A stretch of DNA of 10,178 nt. Source: Desulfobulbaceae bacterium. Its GTDB lineage: Bacteria; Desulfobacterota; Desulfobulbia; Desulfobulbales; Desulfocapsaceae. The stretch spans positions 1 to 10,178 of the forward strand of contig JAUVON010000075.1 of NCBI GenBank assembly GCA_030599175.1, in the 5' to 3' direction. Below, piece by piece: positions 1 through 4,513 of the stretch (position 1 is its first letter; every line of letters begins with the position of its first letter). The translations under genes and the position numbers were made by a program. The notes under the pieces are model-generated. The model worked only from the letters and a program-made list of their open reading frames with translations. It was not told the origin of the DNA and ran no database searches.

Positions 1-89
1 AAAAGGAAAACGTCGGATTCGATTTCCTGGATAAATTCATGTTTCTTGAGCGTGAAATTTGCGTAGGAGCTGCCTTCGGTGAATGTCAT
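1..89 (-). CDS. N-terminus of a probable M16C (PreP/insulinase-type) zinc metallopeptidase, partial
   Basis: Reading the minus strand from an ATG at 89 gives 29 open codons beginning MTFTEGSSYANFTLKKHEF and continuing into an IQEIESDVFL segment before the window edge. An AAGG-like ribosome-binding site lies a few bases upstream, so the start is credible. The layout (short tail, 'F.L....IQEI.S....', then presumably 'F.H..SGA') resembles the start of presequence-protease/insulinase-family M16C peptidases, which degrade unstructured peptides with an inverted HxxEH zinc site. That catalytic motif lies outside the window, so the family call rests on N-terminal resemblance only. It is co-directional with dtd, separated by about 127 bases containing a REPIN. 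Confidence 0.45.
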   Translation of the reverse strand, partial: MTFTEGSSYANFTLKKHEFIQEIESDVFL

Positions 90-142
90 ATTTTACCTTA
101 TATATGCGTTGAAAGTTTGGCAGTCGCTATGCTTCTGCGGGG

Positions 143-205
143 TTCGTCTGGAGGCCAGACTCCTACATGAGCCTGCACGCTGTAGGAGCCTGGCATCCAG
201 GCGAA
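143..205. repeat. REPIN 1 (inverted pair of REP hairpins)
   Basis: The left arm is 143-167 and the right arm is 181-205, in inverted orientation with a 13-base spacer. Each arm folds into a hairpin with a 6-bp stem and 3-base loop, next to a conserved TCCTACA / TGTAGGA head. The right stem is GCCTGG/CCAGGC. The left stem is GTCTGG/CCAGAC: two substitutions that compensate each other and keep all six pairs. It lies between the dtd stop and the M16 gene start, both on the minus strand. The spacer begins TGAGCC, the edge type also seen at the left of REPIN 2. Confidence 0.9.
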
Positions 206-216
206 TGTTAACTTTG

Positions 217-666
217 TTAAAAATTCTTTTCTGAATCGAGTAAGAGTGTAACCGGCCCATCGTTAACAAGTTCTATCTCCATCATGGCTCGGAAGGTACC
301 GGTGGCGGTTTTTATCCCTCGACTCTTTATCTCTTCAATAAACCGGTCATAGATCGGTTCGGCAATTTCCGGCGGTGCTGCGCTCGAGTAGCCGGGTCGT
401 CGCCCTTTACGGCAATCACCATAGAGAGTGAATTGCGAGACAATAAGCATCTCTGCGTTAATGTCTGCAAGAGAACGGTTCATTTTTCCTTCGTCGTCTT
501 CAAAAATGCGCAGGTTAACTATTTTATCAGCCATCCATTGCAGATTTCTGGTGGTATCATCACCATGGATGCCGAGCAGTACAACCAGTCCATGACTAAT
601 TTTTTCTGTGATGTTACCATCAATTCGTACGGATGCACGATTGACTCGTTGAATAACGGCACGCAT
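217..666 (-). CDS. dtd: D-aminoacyl-tRNA deacylase (Dtd)
   Basis: A complete 149-residue protein, the normal length for bacterial Dtd. The enzyme is a cytoplasmic homodimer that hydrolyses the ester bond of D-aminoacyl-tRNAs (and glycyl-tRNA-Ala), a proofreading step protecting translation. Family signatures are intact: MRAVIQRV at the N-terminus, SQFTLYGD at about residues 77-84, and NDGPVT at 135-140, which holds the Gly-cisPro pair (137-138) that gives chiral selectivity across the dimer. GTFRAMM (123-129) precedes it, as usual. The start at 666 is backed by an AGGAGT ribosome-binding site at 671-676. It is transcribed toward the M16 gene, with REPIN 1 just past its stop. No anomalies seen; an ordinary housekeeping gene. 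Confidence 0.97.
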   Translation of the reverse strand: MRAVIQRVNRASVRIDGNITEKISHGLVVLLGIHGDDTTRNLQWMADKIVNLRIFEDDEGKMNRSLADINAEMLIVSQFTLYGDCRKGRRPGYSSAAPPEIAEPIYDRFIEEIKSRGIKTATGTFRAMMEIELVNDGPVTLLLDSEKNF

Positions 667-670
667 GTTT

Positions 671-676
671 ACTCCT
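671..676 (-). promoter_or_regulatory. Ribosome-binding site of dtd
   Basis: The minus strand reads AGGAGT four bases before the ATG at 666. A strong Shine-Dalgarno match fixes the dtd start. Confidence 0.8.
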
Positions 677-745
677 GTTGAGAGTTTGAGGGAATGGGAA
701 AAGGGGCTTGAGTGAAATTAGAATATTGAACTCCGGTTTAAGGGA

Positions 746-838
746 TTCGCCTGGAGGCCAGGCTCCTACATGAAAGCCGTATTTACAATATAAATGAATT
801 TTTTACTACCCCCTGTAGGAGCCTGGCCTCCAGGCGAT
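746..838. repeat. REPIN 2 (inverted pair of REP hairpins, long spacer)
   Basis: The left arm is 746-770 (loop AGG) and the right arm is 814-837 (loop CCT). Both have the unchanged stem GCCTGG/CCAGGC, and the arms are near-perfect reverse complements. The spacer (771-813, 43 bases) starts TGAAAGCC and ends ACTACCCCC. These edges match the reverse complement of REPIN 4's spacer, with an extra block of about 17 AT-rich bases inside. The right arm is followed by GATTGATAG, the same flank as REPIN 3. It sits between the divergent dtd and DUF3465 genes. Confidence 0.9.
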
Positions 839-882
839 TGATAGACTCTGATCTCAAATATGTGTTATTTTTTAAAAAAAAG

Positions 883-888
883 TATACT
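883..888 (+). promoter_or_regulatory. Candidate -10 element upstream of the DUF3465 pseudogene
   Basis: TATACT follows an A-rich run and lies about 55 bases before the ATG at 943, a plausible distance for a sigma70-type -10 box. No convincing -35 box is present at 16-18 bases upstream (the best is TGTGTT at 861-866), so this is tentative. It could also drive the downstream RAYT. Confidence 0.25.
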
Positions 889-942
889 TTAGTCGGATGA
901 ACCCTATTTTATGATGTTTCATAACTCATCCCTGGAGGGAAT

Positions 943-1208
943 ATGAAAAGCAGTCTTTTGTTGACGATCTTGAGGGTGACCGACACCAGAGGTTTATTTT
1001 ACGAGTAAGTCCCAGGCAAACATTGCTCATGGCGCATAATATAGACATCGCAGACAGTGTTCCAGGTTTACAAATAGATAGCACCGTAGAATTTTACGGT
1101 GAATATGAGTGGAATGTGAAGGGCGGTGTCATCCATTGGACACATCATGATCCAGTTGGCTATCATTTAGATGGCTGGCTAAAATATGCCGGTAAAACAT
1201 ACCAGTAA
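943..1208 (+). pseudogene. DUF3465-family gene with internal deletion and frame break
   Basis: The downstream part is a clear DUF3465 C-terminal domain. From 963 the frame reads DDLEGDRHQRFILRV, then LLMAHNIDIAD, VEFYGEYEWN, GGVIHWTHHDP and GWLKYAGKTYQ, ending at TAA 1206-1208. No ATG opens that frame upstream; it reaches a stop at 912-914. The good start, ATG 943 after a strong GGAGGGA ribosome-binding site, lies in a different frame. It encodes MKSSLLLTIL, which looks like the beginning of a signal peptide, and stops at 1006-1008. Full-length family members, as I recall them, have about 45-50 residues between signal peptide and this domain, so a deletion near 955-963 appears to have joined the two parts out of frame. 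The family's function is unknown; members are predicted exported. Restart at TTG 1023 would give a 61-residue domain fragment, but no evidence supports it. Confidence 0.8.
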
Positions 1209-1212
1209 AGGA

Positions 1213-1275
1213 TTCGCCTGGATGCCAGGCTCCTACGGCGGGTAGGTTTCATGTAGGAGCCTGGCTTCCAGGCGA
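1213..1275. repeat. REPIN 3, immediately upstream of the RAYT gene
   Basis: The left arm is 1213-1236 (loop ATG) and the right arm is 1252-1275 (loop CTT), with a 15-base spacer. The spacer read on the minus strand begins TGAAACC, matching the left spacer edges of REPINs 1 and 2, so this copy points the opposite way. It begins 4 bases after the DUF3465 stop and ends 13 bases before the RAYT start codon. The AGGG ribosome-binding site of the RAYT therefore directly abuts the repeat. The right flank GATTGATAG is shared with REPIN 2. Confidence 0.9.
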
Positions 1276-1288
1276 TTGATAGGGATAT

Positions 1289-1735
1289 ATGGCTCGGGAA
1301 AATATGCATGGCTGCGATTTACGAAAAGGCCGGGTGTCGATACCGGGGCAGGTGTACAGCATCACTCTGGTAACCAGAAAGAGAGAACCCTTTTTTCGTG
1401 ATTTTCGGTTGGCTCGAACCTTGATTGGGATTTTTCGTGAGTATGAGAAAAAGCAGGTTACAAAATCACTCTGTTTTGTGGTTATGCCGGATCATGTGCA
1501 CTGGCTTCTGGAGTTGGGTAATAAAAAGGAGCTTTCAGCGGTTATTCAGAGTGTAAAATCACTGGCAAGCAAAAGAGCAGGACGGAAATTATGGCAGAAA
1601 GGGTTTTATGACCATGCCCTGCGCCGGGATGAGGATATTGCAGCAATAGCCAGATATATGGTGTTGAACCCTCAGCGTGCCGGATTGGTTGAGCATTATA
1701 ACGATTATTCGCATTGGGATGCTGTCTTGCTTTGA
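1289..1735 (+). CDS. REP-associated tyrosine transposase (RAYT, Y1/HUH family)
   Basis: An intact 148-residue protein of the IS200-like Y1 transposase superfamily, in the RAYT branch. RAYTs are single-strand nucleases that recognise and cleave REP hairpins and are thought to mobilise REPINs in trans. The N-terminal strand (RVSIPGQVYSITLVTRKREPFF, about 15-36) is followed by the metal-binding HUH motif in MPDHVHWLLEL (His69, His71). LWQKGFYDHALRRDED (101-115) holds the probable nucleophile Tyr107, and the RAYT C-terminus ARYMVLNPQRAGLV...DYSHWDAV is complete. The ATG at 1289 has AGGG at 1281-1284; a second in-frame ATG at 1304 is possible. No key residue is missing, so the protein is probably active. 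REPINs 3 and 4 flank it at 13 and about 22 bases, the textbook RAYT context. It is single-copy here, unlike an insertion sequence, and has no ends of its own beyond the REPs. Confidence 0.95.
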   Translation: MARENMHGCDLRKGRVSIPGQVYSITLVTRKREPFFRDFRLARTLIGIFREYEKKQVTKSLCFVVMPDHVHWLLELGNKKELSAVIQSVKSLASKRAGRKLWQKGFYDHALRRDEDIAAIARYMVLNPQRAGLVEHYNDYSHWDAVLL

Positions 1736-1741
1736 GCAGGG

Positions 1742-1832
1742 TTCGCCTGGTAAAAGAATCGCCTGGATGCCAGGCTCCTACAGGGGGTGTTCATAAATAT
1801 AGCCTTCATGTAGGAGCCTGGCATCCAGGCGA
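1742..1832. repeat. REPIN 4 plus a partial fifth REP, immediately downstream of the RAYT gene
   Basis: A truncated REP edge (TTCGCCTGG, 1742-1750) is followed after 7 bases by a complete REPIN: left arm 1758-1782 (loop ATG) and right arm 1809-1832 (loop CAT). The spacer (1783-1808), read on the minus strand, starts TGAAGGCT and ends ACACCCCC, a shortened version of the REPIN 2 spacer in opposite orientation. It lies between the convergent RAYT and XRE-cupin genes, ending 8 bases from the latter's stop codon. The hairpins could act as a bidirectional 3'-end structure. No U-tract follows, so I do not call a Rho-independent terminator. Confidence 0.9.
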
Positions 1833-1840
1833 TTGTTAAC

Positions 1841-2401
1841 TTACACCTGGGCACTTACAACGGCAAGCAGCTGTGCCGGTTTGTCCCCAAGGCAGTAAAG
1901 CGTGTGGCTGCGGGATGAATCCAGATAGACACTGTCTCCCTGCTCGAGATTATATTCTTTTCCATCATAAAAAAGCCCTATCGTCCCGGATACAACATAT
2001 AAAAACTCCTGGCCGTCATGGGAAATGGGTGGCCCTTTTGGCAGATTTGGGTCGAAAATCAACATAAAAGGCTCCATGATATGACCGACAGTTCCCGGGC
2101 GGGTCAGGGAATCGTAGGCGTATCCCTGTTCGGTATTGCCCCGCTGTCCCATATGTGATTTTCCTGCACGGCAGATGGTCAAAGCCTCCGACACCGTGCC
2201 CCCACCGTGCAGCAACCCTTCTATCTTCGATCCCAGGACCCTGGAAATCATGATAATCACGCCAACGGAAGGTACGGCAGTTCCGTTCTCAAAAGCCTTC
2301 AGCCGGGCAAGTTTTATGCCGGTCAGCTTGCAGACCTCCTGCTGTGTCAGTCCCTGAGCTTCCCGTAATTTTTGAATACGTTCGCCAACATACTTGCGCA
2401 T
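1841..2401 (-). CDS. XRE-family transcriptional regulator with C-terminal cupin domain
   Basis: A 186-residue cytoplasmic DNA-binding protein. An XRE helix-turn-helix occupies about residues 5-62 (GERIQKLREAQGLTQQEV ... LKAFENGTAVPS). A linker leads to a single cupin domain at about 108-184, with ISHDGQEFLYVVSGT (His128, Glu132) and GDSVYLDSSRSHTLYC (His166) as the two cupin motifs. Such fusions sense a small ligand through the cupin and regulate neighbouring metabolic genes. I chose ATG 2401 because the strand carries AAGGGGA six bases upstream and the protein then begins at the HTH. An in-frame extension to 2458 would overlap the beta-subunit gene and adds nothing recognisable. It is the last gene of the oxidoreductase operon, 13 bases after the beta subunit. 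It probably regulates that operon; the ligand is unknown. Confidence 0.9.
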   Translation of the reverse strand: MRKYVGERIQKLREAQGLTQQEVCKLTGIKLARLKAFENGTAVPSVGVIIMISRVLGSKIEGLLHGGGTVSEALTICRAGKSHMGQRGNTEQGYAYDSLTRPGTVGHIMEPFMLIFDPNLPKGPPISHDGQEFLYVVSGTIGLFYDGKEYNLEQGDSVYLDSSRSHTLYCLGDKPAQLLAVVSAQV

Positions 2402-2414
2402 AGTTGTCCCCTTT

Positions 2415-3353
2415 TTAACCAGTTTTGATATCACGTATGGCAGGCATAATCCTTCCACTCATTGCCCGCAACTGATGCCAGTATCGTTCGATATTCGGGC
2501 GAATAGCTTCTTCGGTTACTCCGGACTTTCTGAATCGTCGCTGAAGAGAAAGATACATTAACAGGGCTTCGCTTGAAAAGTCCGGTTCGATATTGATCGT
2601 ATAATGATCACCGTCAAATACTTCAAAAACAGGAAAAAGACCGGATCGAACAGCCAGGCGAACCAGTTCGATACTCACGGCAGGCTCGGACTTCCAACCG
2701 GTTGGGCAGGGTGAGAGTACGTGCAGAAAACGGAATCCCTTGACATTTAAGGCAAACCTGAGTTTACGCAGAGTGTCATCAGCATGGGCAAGGGAGATCG
2801 AGGCTGCATAGGGAATATGGTGGGCGGCCATGATGCCCATGATATCCTTTTTTACTTCAGACTTGCCGCCCAGGGTAGTTGTGGTACTGGCACCGGTGGG
2901 GGTGGCAGATGAACGCTGCCCACCAGTGTTTCCGTAGATCTCGTTGTCGTAACAGATATAGAGGATATCTTCATTTCTCTCGGCGGCAGCCGACAGGGTG
3001 CCCATGCCGATGTCGTAGGTTCCTCCATCACCGGCGAGACAGATGACCCGGGTTTCCTCATTGTTCAGCTGCGCCACGCTGGCAACACCTGTGGCCACTG
3101 AAGCCCCGGCGGCAAAGGTGGTCAGGATCGTCGGTACGGAGATGGAGCTTTCCGGAAACATGCCGGTGGTAATAGCAGCGCAGCAGGCAGGGATGACGAT
3201 TTTAATATCGTTGTTTTCGGCGGCCCGGCTCAGCATCTGCAGCAGGTTCGACATGCCGCACCCGCCGCAGTTTGTATTGCCCGGACGGAGCACAGGGGCT
3301 GAACGATCCTTCCTGGTTTGGGCCATTCCGTGAAGTGCTGGTTCATTCATCAT
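2415..3353 (-). CDS. 2-oxoacid:acceptor oxidoreductase, beta subunit (TPP-binding; PorB/PadI-like)
   Basis: A 312-residue catalytic subunit that binds thiamine diphosphate and a [4Fe-4S] cluster for oxidative decarboxylation of a 2-oxoacid to acyl-CoA. The N-terminal PGNTNCGGCG (Cys29, Cys32) and CC at 57-58 match the cluster region of PFOR/VOR beta chains. The TPP/Mg motif starts at LAGDGGTYDIGMG (106-118) and continues to YDNEIYGNTGGQ (135-146). SPCPTGW near residue 215 is the usual late Cys of this family. The start is ATG 3353 (or the adjacent ATG 3350), preceded by GAGG. The ATG overlaps the alpha-subunit TGA by four bases (ATGA), so the two are translationally coupled. A longer in-frame start at 3392 would lie deep inside the alpha gene and is unlikely. 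Substrate specificity cannot be read off. Confidence 0.93.
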   Translation of the reverse strand: MMNEPALHGMAQTRKDRSAPVLRPGNTNCGGCGMSNLLQMLSRAAENNDIKIVIPACCAAITTGMFPESSISVPTILTTFAAGASVATGVASVAQLNNEETRVICLAGDGGTYDIGMGTLSAAAERNEDILYICYDNEIYGNTGGQRSSATPTGASTTTTLGGKSEVKKDIMGIMAAHHIPYAASISLAHADDTLRKLRFALNVKGFRFLHVLSPCPTGWKSEPAVSIELVRLAVRSGLFPVFEVFDGDHYTINIEPDFSSEALLMYLSLQRRFRKSGVTEEAIRPNIERYWHQLRAMSGRIMPAIRDIKTG

Positions 3354-4510
3354 GCTACCTCTACAATTTTCGGCACAGTTTCCGTTTGACACTGCTGGAG
3401 ATCGGTGAGCAGGTTGATAATATGCTCTCGCCGGACATCACCACCTGCAACCCCCACCATATAGCCCTGGACTATGGCACCAGGATCGGCAAAGCCGCGA
3501 ATTTCTCCCCAGAGCACGCCGCCGAAACCGAGACTGATGTTACGGTCGAGGACTGCAATTCGTTTTGTTCCTGCAAAATATTTACGTAAATCGTTTTCCG
3601 GCATTGGGCGGAACATTCGTACCCGTATCGAACCGACACGCTGTCCCTGTTCACGCAGTTGATCGACAACCCGTTCAGCCGTGGCTCCAATGGTTCCCAT
3701 GGAGACAATCAGAGTATCGGCATCATCAGCATGATATGCGACCACCGGGTCGGCAACTCTTCGCCCGAAGATCTCTTCAAAAGAGTCCTGAATCTCGGTA
3801 TAGACCGGGAGGGCTGCCGACATTGCCTGGTGGTGCTGGGTTCGATGGGCAACTGCCTGCTGAGGAATTTCAAGCTGTCCCAGGGTGTGGGCCGATTGGT
3901 TTAATCTATGGGGCACCTTTGTCGTGGGGAGAAAATGATCTACAAGTTTCTGCTCGGGGATTTCAACCTGGGCCATGGTATGTGACAGGATAAAACCATC
4001 CATACAGGATACAGCGGGCATCAATACACGTGGATCTTCAGCCAGCTTGAAAGCACAAAGCACTGTATCGAAAACTTCCTGATTGTCGGCACAGTAAAAT
4101 TGCAGCCAGCCAAGATCTCTCAATAATAGAGAATCACCGTGATCGGCCCAGATATTCCAGGGAGGGCCAAGGGTTCTGTTGGACACAGCCATAACGATCG
4201 GCAGCCGATAGCTGGCGGCTGCCACACAGTTTTCGAGCATATAGGCAAGGCCGTTGGAGGAGGTGGCAGTAAAGGATCTGGCTCCTGCAGAGGAGGCTCC
4301 GATGCAGACTCCCATGGCGCTATGCTCGCTGTCAACCCGAACCACTTTGCCTTTTTCAATCTCCTGGCCGCAGAGATATTCCATGCACTCTGTTGTCGGA
4401 GTAATCGGGTAAACTCCACTGCAGAAACCTCTGGCGGTACGGTTTGCTCTTCCCGCCAGAGTCGCCGCCAGAGCAGCGGCATGGTTGGCACTTATCAGTT
4501 CAACAGACAT
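3350..4510 (-). CDS. 2-oxoacid:acceptor oxidoreductase, alpha subunit (PorA/PadG-like)
   Basis: A 386-residue subunit containing the pyrimidine-binding (domain I) and transketolase-C-like (domain II) parts of a PFOR/KOR-type enzyme. YPITPTTE (34-41) and VDSEHSAMGVCIGASSAGARSF (59-80, with Glu62 expected to contact the TPP aminopyrimidine) are canonical. NRTLGPPWNIWADHGDS (111-127) and RDLGW (131-135) form the active-site wall. TLIVSMGTIGATAERVV (266-282) and FRPMP (300-304) mark domain II, and AVLDRNISLGFGG (319-331) is also typical. The start is three bases after the stop of the upstream fusion gene, with GGAGGAA at the end of that gene as ribosome-binding site; the end overlaps the beta subunit. 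Gene order gamma-fusion, alpha, beta fits one complex. Pyruvate, branched-chain, aryl-pyruvate or phenylglyoxylate are all possible substrates. Confidence 0.93.
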   Translation of the reverse strand: MSVELISANHAAALAATLAGRANRTARGFCSGVYPITPTTECMEYLCGQEIEKGKVVRVDSEHSAMGVCIGASSAGARSFTATSSNGLAYMLENCVAAASYRLPIVMAVSNRTLGPPWNIWADHGDSLLLRDLGWLQFYCADNQEVFDTVLCAFKLAEDPRVLMPAVSCMDGFILSHTMAQVEIPEQKLVDHFLPTTKVPHRLNQSAHTLGQLEIPQQAVAHRTQHHQAMSAALPVYTEIQDSFEEIFGRRVADPVVAYHADDADTLIVSMGTIGATAERVVDQLREQGQRVGSIRVRMFRPMPENDLRKYFAGTKRIAVLDRNISLGFGGVLWGEIRGFADPGAIVQGYMVGVAGGDVRREHIINLLTDLQQCQTETVPKIVEVA

Positions 4511-4513
4511 CGA

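Noticed and set aside
62..70. GTAGGAGC inside the M16 N-terminus looks like a REP head
   Set aside because: Only eight bases match and no stem follows. It is in coding sequence and most likely coincidental.
433..681. Plus-strand open frame opposite dtd
   Set aside because: It lies fully over the highly conserved dtd gene and encodes nothing recognisable.
143..1832. Repeated units resembling a CRISPR array
   Set aside because: The repeats are inverted pairs with internal hairpins, irregular spacing and genes between them, with no cas genes. They fit REPINs with a RAYT.
1758..1832. REPIN 4 as a Rho-independent terminator between convergent genes
   Set aside because: The hairpins are strong but no U-tract follows on either strand. 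Termination or mRNA-end protection is possible but not shown.
3354..3392. Longer beta-subunit start at 3392
   Set aside because: It would overlap the alpha gene by 43 bases. The ATG at 3353/3350 has a ribosome-binding site and the usual ATGA coupling.
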